Source of the DNA: an uncultured Kushneria sp. | Lineage (GTDB): Bacteria; Pseudomonadota; Gammaproteobacteria; Pseudomonadales; Halomonadaceae | DNA: 64,000 bases | Assembly (NCBI RefSeq): GCF_947497025.1 | Contig: NZ_CANMFC010000004.1 | Span: 186,001 to 250,000, forward strand | Reading direction: 5' to 3' | In this document: in pieces, positions 18,023 through 27,318 of the stretch | How the letters are laid out: each line of letters starts with the position of its first letter | Numbering within the stretch: the first letter of the stretch is position 1 | Notes under the pieces: model-generated | The model's database searches: none | What the model saw: the letters and a program-made list of their open reading frames with translations, nothing else | What the model was told of the DNA's origin: nothing | Program-made: the position numbers and the translations under genes

Positions 18023-18688
18023 ATGAGAATATTACTGGTAGAAGATGATGAGCTGTTGGCGGAAAGTTTGGCAGAGCTTCTAGATGATGCTGGCTACCGC
18101 ACCGACATTTCACCTAGTAGCCTATCGGCGTCCGCACTCTCGGCGAGCGAGGAGTACACGCTGGTCATTCTGGACCTTGGTTTGCCGGACGGCTCCGGGC
18201 TGAATCTCCTCGCCGACTGGCGGGGCGCCAAGTGGTCTGTGCCGATACTGATTCTGACCGCAAGAGATAGCTGGATGGATAAGGTCGAAGGGCTTCGCGC
18301 CGGCGCCGACGACTACCTCACCAAGCCTTATCATGAGGAAGAGTTGCTGGCCCGCCTGCAGGCCTTGTTGCGTCGTCGAGGTAGTCATTTTTCCTTCCTC
18401 TTGGAGATCAACAATCTTCGGCTCGATGAGGCACGCCAGCAGTTCAGTGTGGATCACCAGGAGTGGCAAACACTCACCTCCACCGAATTTCGGCTTCTGC
18501 GCTACCTGATGCGCCACCCTGATCGCGTTCACTCCAAGCGACACTTGCTCGAACAACTTTACGCGCTCGAGCAGGATGCTGCGGCTCCCAATCTCGTCGA
18601 GGTCTATATCGGCAGACTACGTCACCGGCTCGGACGTGAGCGCATCGTGACGCGCCGTGGTGAGGGGTACATGCTTGTCTCGGTTTAG
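18023..18688 (+). CDS. copR: OmpR-family response regulator, CopR-like
   Basis: The 221-residue protein has a receiver domain (acidic pair in LLVEDDELL, phospho-acceptor Asp in LVILDLGLPDGSG near residue 51, Lys in LTKPYHEEEL) and a C-terminal winged-helix DNA-binding domain (TSTEFRLLRYLMRHPDRVHSK, then LVEVYIGRLRHRLG). It is the first gene of the copper cluster. The kinase gene overlaps its end. Copper as the signal is inferred from the genes downstream; quinone- or acid-responsive QseB/PmrA-type regulators have the same architecture. Confidence 0.9.
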   Translation: MRILLVEDDELLAESLAELLDDAGYRTDISPSSLSASALSASEEYTLVILDLGLPDGSGLNLLADWRGAKWSVPILILTARDSWMDKVEGLRAGADDYLTKPYHEEELLARLQALLRRRGSHFSFLLEINNLRLDEARQQFSVDHQEWQTLTSTEFRLLRYLMRHPDRVHSKRHLLEQLYALEQDAAAPNLVEVYIGRLRHRLGRERIVTRRGEGYMLVSV

Positions 18689-19982
18689 CCGGCGAAGCCT
18701 ACGCCTCCGGTTGCTGGGTAGCCTGGGCATTGCGGCGCTGGTCGTCGTCGGGAGTACCTGGGTACTGCATGGCTTGCTGCTGGACCAGTTGGCACGGAAT
18801 TTTCTCGCCGATCGCTTACAGCAGGAATCCGAACTGGTCGTGCGCCGATTGCGACTCGAGGGCCCGGGTGCCCTGTCGCTGCCACCTGATTCCAGCCCCG
18901 CCGAAACCTTTCACCACTTCTATCAGCTGCGGACCAACGGCCGTGTCTACGCGACTCACGATGCGCTCGAGACATTGCCGGCCGGGGATACAGAAGGCGC
19001 ACAACTCTTGCAGTGGCGCGATCATCGACTGCTGCTGTGGCGAACCCGATTGATGCTTGCCGGCGAACCCGCCACATTGACGGTCGGCGAAGACTTCGCC
19101 GGCATCGAGCGAGGACTGACACGCCTTCACTGGTGGATCGGTGCAGCGGCCATGGTACTGCTGTTGCTGTTGATACTGCTCAACCTATTCGCGGTCAATC
19201 ATGCTTTACGCCCGTTCGGGCGGCTATCGCGCCAGCTCATCGAGCTGCAACGCGGCGAGCGCCGGCGCCTGGACATCAAAACCGTCTCCGAGCTGAAAGC
19301 CCCCATCGCTCAACTCAATACCCTTCTCGACGAACATGAACGTCGTCAGCAGCGCTCGCGGGAGTCACTGGCCAACCTTTCTCACGCGATCAGGACGCCA
19401 CTAACGGCGGTCATGCAAGCCCTTCGCTCAAAACGAGCCCTGGATGATCAACGTCGTATGCAGATTCTGGCTCGTCTCGACGACATCGATGAAAAACTGG
19501 AGAGCGAACTACGCCATTCGCGTATCGCCGGCCAGTCTACAGGACAGCAACATACCGGCATGGCAGAAGTCATTTCCATGCTGGAAATGTTTCGTACCCT
19601 CTACCCCGATCGCGTCTTCGTTCTCGATGACACCGCCGTTGTCGATTTCCGGATACCGCTGGAGCGTCAGGACGGCATGGAGATGCTGGGTATCGTGCTC
19701 GACAACGCCGGGAAGTGGGCGCGCCGACGCGTCGAGCTTACGCTACTCCACACGCCCTATTGCCTAAGGCTCGAGGATGATGGCCCGGGGGTGCCGGATA
19801 TCATGCTCGAGCGCCTGGGCCAGCGAGGCGTCAGGCTCGATGAACAACATCGTGGACACGGCCTGGGGCTCTCCATTCTGTCACAGCTCACCGAACGCTA
19901 CGGCGGTCGTGTGACCTATGGCCGTTCACGACTGGGCGGGCTGCGGGTCGAAATCACGTTACACCCTGGCTCGGCACCGTGA
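18675..19982 (+). CDS. copS: sensor histidine kinase, CopS-like
   Basis: A membrane sensor kinase of about 435 residues. I favour the TTG at 18675 because GAGGGG lies 8 bp upstream; a GTG at 18657 is possible. It has TM1 near residues 10-30 (LLGSLGIAALVVVGS), a short periplasmic sensor domain, TM2 (WWIGAAAMVLLLLLILLN), a HAMP linker, the phospho-acceptor His in LANLSHAIRTPLTAV, the N box VLDNAGKWARRR, and G boxes EDDGPGVPD and GHGLGLSIL. It overlaps the regulator gene, so the pair is translated together. Its periplasmic domain is not a Met/His-rich copper site that I can recognise. Confidence 0.88.
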   Translation: MSRFSRRSLRLRLLGSLGIAALVVVGSTWVLHGLLLDQLARNFLADRLQQESELVVRRLRLEGPGALSLPPDSSPAETFHHFYQLRTNGRVYATHDALETLPAGDTEGAQLLQWRDHRLLLWRTRLMLAGEPATLTVGEDFAGIERGLTRLHWWIGAAAMVLLLLLILLNLFAVNHALRPFGRLSRQLIELQRGERRRLDIKTVSELKAPIAQLNTLLDEHERRQQRSRESLANLSHAIRTPLTAVMQALRSKRALDDQRRMQILARLDDIDEKLESELRHSRIAGQSTGQQHTGMAEVISMLEMFRTLYPDRVFVLDDTAVVDFRIPLERQDGMEMLGIVLDNAGKWARRRVELTLLHTPYCLRLEDDGPGVPDIMLERLGQRGVRLDEQHRGHGLGLSILSQLTERYGGRVTYGRSRLGGLRVEITLHPGSAP

Positions 19983-20010
19983 AGATACTTTTCTCGTTTT
20001 GGCGGATCCA

Positions 20011-20030
20011 TTCAGCCTCTTTTCAGCTTA
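20011..20030 (+). promoter_or_regulatory. putative CopR box upstream of copper genes
   Basis: TTCAG at 20011-20015 and 20022-20026 is repeated with the same 11-bp period seen at 17961. It lies about 50 bp before the DUF411 gene, so the two-component system may control both its own operon and the structural genes. Confidence 0.5.
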
Positions 20031-20078
20031 CCCACGTTTACTGTTGGCGAAGGCTCATGAACGCTCCGGAGATTCGTC

Positions 20079-20534
20079 ATGCCAAGCAGAAACATCGCAT
20101 TGTTGTTATCCGCAACATTCATGCTGGGTGCCCAAGTGGCCCACGCTTCACTGCCCGACCAGGCGACACTCTATAAAAGCCCTTCCTGCGGTTGCTGTGC
20201 CGCTTACGGCGATTATCTGAAGGAACGTGGTGTCGATGTCAAAGTCGTGGAAACCACCAACCTCGGCGAAATCAAAGAACGCCTTGACCTTCCTCATGGA
20301 CTCGGGAGCTGCCACACCCTCGAGATGGGGGGCTACGTTGTCGAGGGCCATGTCCCCGGCGCAGCGCTCGATCGGCTTTTTGCCGAACGTCCAAGCGTTC
20401 GCGGTATAGCCCTGCCCGGCATGCCGGCTGGCACACCGGGGATGCCCGGCGATCAGGTTCGGGCCTTGAACGTGCATCAGTTCGACGGTAACGAAACTCA
20501 AGTGTTCATGACCCTGCCGATATCGGCAGGTTGA
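20079..20534 (+). CDS. DUF411 periplasmic metal-binding protein
   Basis: The 151-residue protein has a Sec signal peptide (MPSRNIALLLSATFMLGAQVAHA) and a DUF411 domain with the CxxC-like motif in SPSCGCCAAYGDYL, a further Cys in GSCHTLEMGGYVVEGHVP, and a closing GIALPGMPAGTPGMPG segment. DUF411 proteins (CopG in some copper operons) occur with copA/copB and are thought to bind or handle copper in the periplasm through the cysteines. AT-rich spacers separate it from copS (96 bp) and the cupredoxin gene (100 bp). Confidence 0.9.
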   Translation: MPSRNIALLLSATFMLGAQVAHASLPDQATLYKSPSCGCCAAYGDYLKERGVDVKVVETTNLGEIKERLDLPHGLGSCHTLEMGGYVVEGHVPGAALDRLFAERPSVRGIALPGMPAGTPGMPGDQVRALNVHQFDGNETQVFMTLPISAG

Positions 20535-20634
20535 TTCTGGCACCCGGCAATCTGGTTTTGGTATCCGCCGGCCTCGATCAGCGGGCGAAAACATCATTTT
20601 TAAATATCCTTTCTCATAACAGCGGAGCTTTTTG

Positions 20635-21138
20635 ATGAAATTTCTGTTTTTGCTTTTTACCCTTGCTGCTGTCACCACCTCGGCACTGGCAGACACCGGC
20701 CACGGTCAGTCACAAAAAAAAGAGCCCGAACCCAGTCGGACGATCGATATTCAGGCCGGCGGCATGTGGTTCGACCCTGATGAACTGCAGATCGAGCCGG
20801 GCACGACGGTACGTTTTCGCATCGAGAACGTTGCCATGATCCCTCATGAGTTCACCATCGGTAACAGCCGCATGCAGCAGATGCACCGCGAGATGATGCA
20901 ACAGGGCGGCGACCACCATGGCGCTGAAGGCAACGGCAACATGATGAGCGATCATCACGACGGCATGATGGATCACGGTGAGACCCAAAGCGCAGCCGTC
21001 ACCATAGCGCCGGGCGAGACCGAGACACTGATTTGGACCGCGCCCGAGCAGGGCGACGTCATCGAGTACGCGTGCTTCCTTCCCGGCCATTACGAAGCCG
21101 GGATGAAAGGAACCGTCACCTTGAATTCGAACGCTTGA
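20635..21138 (+). CDS. cupredoxin-like copper protein (CopI type)
   Basis: The 167-residue protein starts at ATG 20635 with GGAGC upstream, has a signal peptide (MKFLFLLFTLAAVTTSALA), then a plastocyanin-like fold: GGMWFDPDELQIEPGTTVRF, IPHEFTIG with the first His ligand, a His/Met-rich insert (HREMMQQGGDHHG... DHHDGMMDHGE), and the C-terminal YACFLPGHYEAGMKG segment carrying the Cys, His and Met of a type 1 copper site. Its place before copA fits the CopI proteins that confer copper tolerance in periplasm. Confidence 0.88.
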   Translation: MKFLFLLFTLAAVTTSALADTGHGQSQKKEPEPSRTIDIQAGGMWFDPDELQIEPGTTVRFRIENVAMIPHEFTIGNSRMQQMHREMMQQGGDHHGAEGNGNMMSDHHDGMMDHGETQSAAVTIAPGETETLIWTAPEQGDVIEYACFLPGHYEAGMKGTVTLNSNA

Positions 21139-21192
21139 ACCTTGGTCATGCGCACCGCACGCGCTCCTAGGTGATCTCACGCACGTTGGGGA

Positions 21193-23196
21193 ATGAAATC
21201 CATGAAACATCGCTCGATCGATAATGATCGTCGTCGACTTCTGATCGCACTGGCCGGAACCGGCGCCCTGGCAGGACTGGAGTCACTGCTACCCAGCTAT
21301 GCCCGAGGCGAGGCGCTCTCTTCGCAGAGTGGGGTCGCGGCGCTGGTTGCGGGCGGCTCGCCCCGCCCTGTCTCGCTGGATCTCGACGTGCGTCGAGAAC
21401 GGGTTGCCATCGCCGGTGGCCATGGCAGCGGTATCACCATCAATCGTTCGATTCCCGCGCCGCTAATCGAACTATGGGAGGGGCAGACCGCACGCCTGCG
21501 CATTCACAACCATCTCGATGAAGATACCTCTATTCATTGGCATGGTTTGCTCTTGCCGTTCGAGATGGATGGCGTGCCAGGTGTGTCGTTCCCCGGCATC
21601 GCACCTGGCGAAAGTTTTGAGGCGGCATTCCCCGTGCGCCAGAGCGGCACCTATTGGTATCACAGCCACTCCGGCATGCAGGAGCAGATCGGTCTGACCG
21701 GCCCGCTCGTCGTGCACCCTGCAGCCCCCCATCGGATACAGGTCGATCGCGAATACGTGATCATGCTCAACGACTGGACCTTTGAAGATCCGCATAGAGT
21801 GATGGCACGGCTGAAAAGTCAAAGCGACTACTACAACTACAACGAACGCACGGCGAGCGATTTTTTCGAGGCCGTGGAGAAGCATGGTTGGAAAGCCACG
21901 CTACAAGACCGTCTGGCGTGGAACAATATGCGCATGAGTCCCAGAGACATTGCCGATGTGACAGGGTCGACGTACACCTACTTGATGAACGGCCGTCATC
22001 CGGCGGCTGGCTGGGAAGGACTCTTTCAACCGGGAGAGAGGATACGGCTGCGGGTCATCAATGCCTCGGCAATGACCTACTTTAACTTCCGCATTCCCGG
22101 CCTGGCCATGACGGTGGTAGGCGCCGACGGCGAGGAAGTGGAGCCGGTAGAAACCGACGAGTTTCAGATCGGTGTCGCAGAAACCTATGACGTTATCATC
22201 GAGCCGCGAGCAGACACTGCCTACACGCTGATGGCGGAATCAATGGACCGCAGTGGTTTCGCCTTGGGCACTTTGGCGCCTCGCGCTGGCATGCGCGCGG
22301 CGGTACCCCCGTTGAGAGAGCCACCGCAGCGCACGATGGTGGATATGGGTATGGATATGTCGCACGGCGCCATGGGCGGCATGGCCGCCGGTGAGATGAG
22401 TGGCATGAGCGATGGCAGCATGTCGATGAACCACGGCTCCATGAATGGCATGGGCGATGGTGGCATGTCGGGTATGAACCACGGCTCCATGAATGGCATG
22501 AGCGATGGTGGCATGTCGGGTAGGAACCTCGGCTCCATGAATGGCATGGGCGATGGCAGCATGTCGGGTATGAATCACGCCGGCGGCAACCACAACGCCA
22601 TGGCCGGAATGGCCGGAATGGCCGGAATGGGCGCAGAGGATGCCGGCCCGGTCGTGGCACGCCATGAGCAAGGCGGCCACGGACCCGGCAACATCAACGT
22701 CGCCGAGGTTCAGCGCAACCGGCTCGGTGAACGTGGGACCGGTCTCGAGACTGTCGATCATCGCGTGCTCACCTATAGTCAGCTACGCAACATCAAGCCC
22801 ATCCGCGACCGACGCCCGCCGTCACGCACGATCGAGCTGCACCTGACCGGCAATATGGATCGCTACATGTGGTCATTCGACGGCGTGAAGTATTCCGACG
22901 CCGAGCCAATCGACATCGTGCTGGGAGACCGTATTCGTCTGGTGCTGGTCAACGACACCATGATGGAGCATCCCATCCACCTACATGGCATGTTCATGGA
23001 GCTGGAGAACGGACAGGGGGAACACCTACCGTTCAAACACACGCTCAGCGTCCTGCCGGCCTCGCGTGCGTCATTACTTCTCACTGCCGATGAACCGGGT
23101 CGCTGGGCTTTCCACTGCCATTTGTTGTACCACATGGATGCCGGGATGTTCCGGGTAGTCAGAGTCGCTCCGGCGGAGGCGTTCGACAATGTTTAA
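21193..23196 (+). CDS. copA: multicopper oxidase CopA, copper resistance
   Basis: A periplasmic laccase-type oxidase thought to oxidise Cu(I) and bind copper. The 667-residue protein has a twin-arginine signal (DRRRLLIALAGTGALAG) and three cupredoxin domains with all copper motifs: SIHWHGLLLP, YWYHSHSGMQ, HPIHLHGMFM and FHCHLLYHMDAGM. Between domains 2 and 3 (about residues 375-485) lies an unusually long Met/Gly/His-rich segment built from 16-residue repeats. GGGGAATG gives a weak ribosome site; an internal ATG at 21202 is an alternative start. The stop overlaps copB. Confidence 0.95.
   Translation: MKSMKHRSIDNDRRRLLIALAGTGALAGLESLLPSYARGEALSSQSGVAALVAGGSPRPVSLDLDVRRERVAIAGGHGSGITINRSIPAPLIELWEGQTARLRIHNHLDEDTSIHWHGLLLPFEMDGVPGVSFPGIAPGESFEAAFPVRQSGTYWYHSHSGMQEQIGLTGPLVVHPAAPHRIQVDREYVIMLNDWTFEDPHRVMARLKSQSDYYNYNERTASDFFEAVEKHGWKATLQDRLAWNNMRMSPRDIADVTGSTYTYLMNGRHPAAGWEGLFQPGERIRLRVINASAMTYFNFRIPGLAMTVVGADGEEVEPVETDEFQIGVAETYDVIIEPRADTAYTLMAESMDRSGFALGTLAPRAGMRAAVPPLREPPQRTMVDMGMDMSHGAMGGMAAGEMSGMSDGSMSMNHGSMNGMGDGGMSGMNHGSMNGMSDGGMSGRNLGSMNGMGDGSMSGMNHAGGNHNAMAGMAGMAGMGAEDAGPVVARHEQGGHGPGNINVAEVQRNRLGERGTGLETVDHRVLTYSQLRNIKPIRDRRPPSRTIELHLTGNMDRYMWSFDGVKYSDAEPIDIVLGDRIRLVLVNDTMMEHPIHLHGMFMELENGQGEHLPFKHTLSVLPASRASLLLTADEPGRWAFHCHLLYHMDAGMFRVVRVAPAEAFDNV
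22429..22572 (+). repeat. three tandem 48-bp units encoding Met-rich repeat in CopA
   Basis: Units at 22429-22476, 22477-22524 and 22525-22572 encode variants of NHGSMNGMGDGGMSGM. A fourth partial unit follows and a degenerate one precedes. The third unit has diverged (R, L in place of M, H). Met-rich segments bind Cu(I) in CopA-type oxidases. Confidence 0.9.
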
Positions 23197-23971
23197 CAGC
23201 AAATTCACCTGTCGCGGAACACTCCTCCTCGCGGCTCTATGCTTGCCAGTCGCCGCTATCGCCGACAACCATGGCCGTGCCAATGTGGACGAAGTCGTCC
23301 CTGGCGGGCCTCTGAACGCCCACAGCGGCTCTCCCGCCGAGTGGAACGAACCGGTACACGATGACGCGCTGTTCAGCCAGATACTCCTGGATCGGTTCGA
23401 GTATCGCGACACAAACGGCGCCCCCAACGCCTGGCTGTGGGATGCCCAAGGCTGGATTGGAAACGACATCAACCGTTTCTGGTGGAAAAGCGAGGGAGAA
23501 GGGCCAATCAATGGAGGAAGTCCCGAAAGCAGCGATCTTCAGTTGCTCTATAGTCGCGCAATAACCTCGTTCTGGAACTTGCAGACGGGCGTGCGTCAAA
23601 GCTTCAATCCAGACCCTGATCGACGCTTCGCTGTCGTTGGCTTTCAGGGCCTGGCACCTTTGATGATGGAAACCGACACTGCGTTATTCGTCAGTGACGA
23701 GGGTGATGTCAGCGCTAGCACCGAATTTGAATATGAAATGCTCATCACTCAACGACTGATTCTTCAGCCTCGGCTGGAGCTCTCGGCATCGCTTCAAGAT
23801 GTGCCGCAATATAACCTGGAGCAAGGCCTCAACAGCAGCGAGGTTGGGCTGAGGCTAAGTTATAGCCTGATACGGGAGATCAGCCCTTACGTGGGGATCA
23901 GTCATGAACGCAATTACGACGAGGATGAATCGACTACTGCATGGGTAGTGGGGCTGCGAGCCTGGTACTGA
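23189..23971 (+). CDS. copB: outer-membrane copper resistance protein CopB
   Basis: The 260-residue protein has a signal peptide (GTLLLAALCLPVAAIA) and the CopB domain: DDALFSQILLDRFEYR, AWLWDAQGWIGNDINRFWWKSEGE, and a series of amphipathic beta strands ending in aromatic YEMLITQ... and a C-terminal VVGLRAWY, typical of outer-membrane barrels. It lacks the Met-rich N-terminal region of plasmid CopB. Its start overlaps copA by 8 bp, so both come from one mRNA. CopB is thought to bind or export copper at the outer membrane. Confidence 0.93.
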   Translation: MFNSKFTCRGTLLLAALCLPVAAIADNHGRANVDEVVPGGPLNAHSGSPAEWNEPVHDDALFSQILLDRFEYRDTNGAPNAWLWDAQGWIGNDINRFWWKSEGEGPINGGSPESSDLQLLYSRAITSFWNLQTGVRQSFNPDPDRRFAVVGFQGLAPLMMETDTALFVSDEGDVSASTEFEYEMLITQRLILQPRLELSASLQDVPQYNLEQGLNSSEVGLRLSYSLIREISPYVGISHERNYDEDESTTAWVVGLRAWY

Positions 23972-24002
23972 GTCTCTCTTGTGGGGAGGAGGAAGCATCA
24001 CG

Positions 24003-24557
24003 ATGGCATTTTTACCCGTGAAGGACACACCTGATCGCTACGGCAGAATCAGCCGATGGTTACACTGGGGAATCGGCGCACTGCTGCTTTGGCAACTTGG
24101 CGGGATGGCAGCAAAAATATTGTGGGGACACCCCCAGTGGGTACAAGCCTGGCTTTCGACCCATCAACCCCTGGGCACGCTGTTGATGGGCTTGATTGTA
24201 CTTCGCGCACTTTGGGCACTGTTCAACTTACGCCACCGCCCGGCTCACGTCGGCAAGTTGGCCAAAATCGCGACTTTTTCGCACTTATTGCTCTATCTGC
24301 TAATGCTGGGAATACCGGCTCTCGGGCTCTACATGACCTGGCTCGGTGGTCAGCCATTCGCACCTTTCGGCATACCTCTATTCGACGGCCAAAGCGCCCA
24401 GGGCCCTCGGATGATGCTGGCTCGTCAGTGGCATGTCTGGCTGGGCTGGGCCCTGCTGGCACTGATTGTCGGTCATGCCGGTATGGCACTGCTTTGGCAC
24501 GGTCTGATACGCCGTGATGGAACTCTTAGCCGCATAGCCGGGGCCCGGCGCCGCTGA
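24003..24557 (+). CDS. cytochrome b561 family protein
   Basis: A four-helix membrane cytochrome of about 184 residues, starting at ATG 24003 behind GGAGGAGGAA. It has His residues in SRWLHWGIGALLLWQLGG, LSTHQPLGTLLMGLIVLR, ATFSHLLLYLLMLGIPALG and RQWHVWLGWALLALIVGHAG, suitable as heme b ligands. CybB-type b561 proteins accept electrons from or donate electrons to quinol and periplasmic partners. As the last gene of the copper cluster it could supply redox balance to periplasmic copper oxidation; this role is inferred from context. Confidence 0.88.
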   Translation: MAFLPVKDTPDRYGRISRWLHWGIGALLLWQLGGMAAKILWGHPQWVQAWLSTHQPLGTLLMGLIVLRALWALFNLRHRPAHVGKLAKIATFSHLLLYLLMLGIPALGLYMTWLGGQPFAPFGIPLFDGQSAQGPRMMLARQWHVWLGWALLALIVGHAGMALLWHGLIRRDGTLSRIAGARRR

Positions 24558-25355
24558 TCTAGCGTCAGTTCGAAGCAAGATTTCGGAAATATTCGGATGA
24601 AATAATTGGTGAAGCTCCCTGTTTTCCAATCTTTTGATCTTCTTGAAGAGTCGATGGATCGGACCGAAAATACTTGTTGGACTCAGGGAGACTCATGCTG
24701 GAAACCATGAATGCCGTCTCATCGTCATAGGTGTGACGTATCCATCGGGGTTTGAGGGATTCTAGTCGGTGTCCTTTATAATTCGATAGCTTGCATATGG
24801 ATCCCCCGCGATCGTGTTAGACAGCACGGCCTTCCCCGATCCTTATGTTCGTCGAAATGCAGCTATCATTCGGAAACCGGAAGATCCACTCACCAAATAC
24901 GCTAACCAGTGCCAGCTCTGCTGGCCGGTTCTGCAAGATTTATCTGCTGGCAACACGGCATCCCTCTACCAGCCATAGAAGTATCATTTCCTATACACCA
25001 AACCTGTTCAGGCGTTTTAAACACCGCTAGTGGCCTCGACCTTCGAGCAGATTCGAGAAACGCTCGGAATACAGAGAAGCGATAAAGAAACAGAGTTTAA
25101 CATAAGTGGTGCTTTCAAAGGTCTGACGAGGTGTAGTGGCATGAACATCTGAAGATCTATCTAATTTGGCGGGAGGGTTGCGATGCAATAGAACAAGCAG
25201 AACCGCAAAGTAAACATTCATTTAGTGCAATAGACTTACGCCACCCCATTACCGGATTCGCTTTTCAAGTTCATCCATAAATATTCGTATTATTTTCAGC
25301 TCCAGTTCAGATTCGTCACACATACTTAGACTGTACCAACTTTTAGGAGATTGTC
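24558..25355. other. non-coding or decayed region between copper cluster and orphan secreted gene
   Basis: About 800 bp with no ORF I can support. An open stretch of about 50 codons beginning near 24814 has no start signal or recognisable domain. Composition is more AT-rich than the copper genes. It probably holds remnants of rearranged DNA. Confidence 0.4.
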
Positions 25356-25769
25356 ATGAACCGTGGAATTCAAGCATTGACCTTAGCGCTTGCCGTGGCT
25401 ATTACAGCCCCCGCCTTTGCGGCTCCAGGACATCAAGATACAGCGAACAAGATATTACAAGAGGGTATCTCTTCTACCCAGCAGTTAGCGAGCACCTCCG
25501 TTCGCTACCAAGTCCCGGTTAATCGCGCTGGGAAGCTTTACTTAAGCAGCGAACACCTTGCCGGCGATTCAGGCCAACCAATGGTAATCAAAGCTGCATT
25601 ATATAACTCTGCTGATCAGCTACTAGCTAGCGACACTGACAACAGAGGACACTTCATGATCACCGAGGACGTAACACCGGGGCAGTATTACCTTGAGATA
25701 AAAGGTTCTGCACTGGGCAGTGTCAACGAGTCAAACAGTCGTTACAATATACACATGGGGTTTGAATAA
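25356..25769 (+). CDS. secreted protein of unknown function (137 aa)
   Basis: The protein has a clear Sec signal peptide (MNRGIQALTLALAVAITAPAFA), then a small beta-rich domain: VRYQVPVNRAGKLYLSSEH, IKAALYNSADQLLASDTDNRGHF, VTPGQYYLEIKG. This pattern resembles bacterial pre-peptidase C-terminal (PPC)-like beta sandwiches. TAGGAG lies before the ATG. It stands alone, flanked by long spacers, and no partner suggests a function. The PPC resemblance is by eye only. Confidence 0.65.
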   Translation: MNRGIQALTLALAVAITAPAFAAPGHQDTANKILQEGISSTQQLASTSVRYQVPVNRAGKLYLSSEHLAGDSGQPMVIKAALYNSADQLLASDTDNRGHFMITEDVTPGQYYLEIKGSALGSVNESNSRYNIHMGFE

Positions 25770-25908
25770 CCAACAGAAAAACAATAACCAAATCAACGCA
25801 CCAGGCCCTAAACAAATGGCTTGGCCGTCACGTTATTTGGTAAATTCTTTTGCAAAATAACAGTCAAAAAAGTATCCATGTACGTGATGCAGCCTAAGAA
25901 ACAGTAGA

Positions 25909-26867
25909 CTAAGCTCTTTCCAGATAATGAACACTAAACAGAGCGGCGTCATCGACCCACTGAGCTCTCGCTGGAAAGCCCGCACGCACAGCTAAAACCT
26001 GGAATCCCTCGATCGTGTATTTATAGGAATTCTCAGTATGTAGCATCTCTCCCGTCTCGAAACGGAAAATTTCGCCAGCCACCTCGATCTCCTGGGCAAT
26101 ATCGCTGACCAAGTGCATCTCGGTACGCGATTGCGCTTCGTTGTAAAACGCCAGAGGCGAAAATGAACTGCGGATCGAGATCGGCCTCGACTTCGCGGCA
26201 CGGCCGCTCGAGCAGATTGAGGTTGAGGGCCGCCGTTACCCCCGCTACATCGTTGTAGGCAGCATTGAGGGTTTTGGTGTCCTTGATCAGATCGACGCCG
26301 ATCAGCAAACCACTATCCACAGGCAGCAATGAGTGCAGGCTGTGCAGAAATGACTCCGTTTTCTGCGGTGTGAAGTCACCGATGCTCGAGCCGGGAAAGA
26401 AAGCCACCGGATGATCGCACGCCAGCCCCTTGGGCATCGCCACGCGCTGCGAAAAGTCAGCACAAGCAGCATGAAGGATAGTCAGCGGCGAGACGTCGCG
26501 TACTATCCAGCAGGAAATCACGGGAAATATCCATACCCAGATAGCTCGTCGGTCGCACCGCCTCGAGCAACAGGCGAACCTTGCGGCTCGCTCCGCTACC
26601 CAGTTCGATCAGCGTGGCATCCCGGCCCACCACATTGGCGATGTCATCGGCGGCATCGCGCAGGATCGCTTCTTCCGCGTGTGGGATAATACTCAGGCTG
26701 TACGCAGATCTGGTCGAACAGCTCCGAACCACGCCGATCGTATAAAACAAGGGCGATGCCATCTTGGGGGCCGACCTCAGGCCTCGAAGCAACTCGTCGC
26801 GTAGCGATTTAAAGGCAACCGGAGGTTGCTGATCGTGGAAACGCACGGCTGTTGCCGTGTTCGACAT
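25909..26867 (-). pseudogene. egtD: decayed copy of egtD (ergothioneine methyltransferase)
   Basis: Segments in different frames together cover EgtD: start MSNTATAVRFHDQQPP (26867), IELGSGASRKVRLLLEAV, then after frame changes HAACADFSQ, FFPGSSIGDF, LLIGVDLIKD and finally TENSYKYTIEGFQVLA and SVHYLERA. Compared with the copy at 28654-29659 there are a 1-bp and a 2-bp deletion near 26690-26750 that partly cancel, and at least two more frame breaks near 26500 and 26120. EgtD trimethylates histidine. This copy cannot make a normal protein. Confidence 0.85.
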
Positions 26868-26872
26868 TATGG

Positions 26873-27165
26873 TCACGCCTCCCTTGCCAGGCGAAATCCC
26901 GAGAATGCCCAGCGGGCATGAGGCGGGAAGAAGTTGCGATAGGTGACGCGGACGTGATCGGCCGGCGTCGTACAACAGCCGCCTCGCAACACCATCTGGC
27001 CGGACATGAACTTGCCGTGGTATTCCCCCAGACTGCCCGGCAACTTGCGAAACCCCGGATAGAGACGATAGGCGCTGCCCGTCCACTCCCAGACATCGCC
27101 GAACACCTGTCCCGGGGCGCCTGTGTCCCCGCCAGCGGCGACCCGGCGCCTATGGTGGCAAGCCG
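26873..27165 (-). pseudogene. egtB: 3' fragment of egtB
   Basis: About 95 C-terminal codons of EgtB are present ([54 protein letters not shown]), ending 5 bp before the decayed egtD start. Upstream of about 27165 the sequence turns into an IS3 transposase remnant, so the first 340 or so codons are gone. It is a direct duplicate of the 3' end of the intact egtB at 29662. Confidence 0.85.
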
Positions 27166-27255
27166 GCGGTCGTGTCTCCCCAACCGTCTAGATCGCCGAT
27201 TTGACGTAACGGCACCCAATGTTGTTTGGGTCACCGACATCACCTACATCCGCAC
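27166..27255 (+). pseudogene. IS3-family transposase OrfB remnant
   Basis: About 30 codons read [26 protein letters not shown], the start of the DDE integrase core of an IS3-group OrfB (the Asp of WVTDITYI). It differs from the OrfB of the complete element next to it and is cut by that element's left end, so it belongs to an older, different IS. Confidence 0.8.
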
Positions 27256-27318
27256 TGACCTGCCACGGGATTTTTCCTCCATCGTCAACTAGAGTCCGAC
27301 CTAACCAGAGGACGGACC

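Noticed and set aside
22196-22761. His- and Cys-rich repetitive ORFs on the minus strand opposite copA
   Set aside because: They are complements of the Met-rich tandem repeat in copA; the plus-strand frame has all multicopper oxidase motifs.
24845-25030. ORF of 61 codons after the copper cluster
   Set aside because: No start signal, no signal peptide and no recognisable sequence; it lies in a decayed-looking spacer.
26852-27292. 146-codon plus-strand ORF over the egtB fragment
   Set aside because: It is antisense to egtB and only its last third, the IS3 OrfB remnant, is a real protein sequence.
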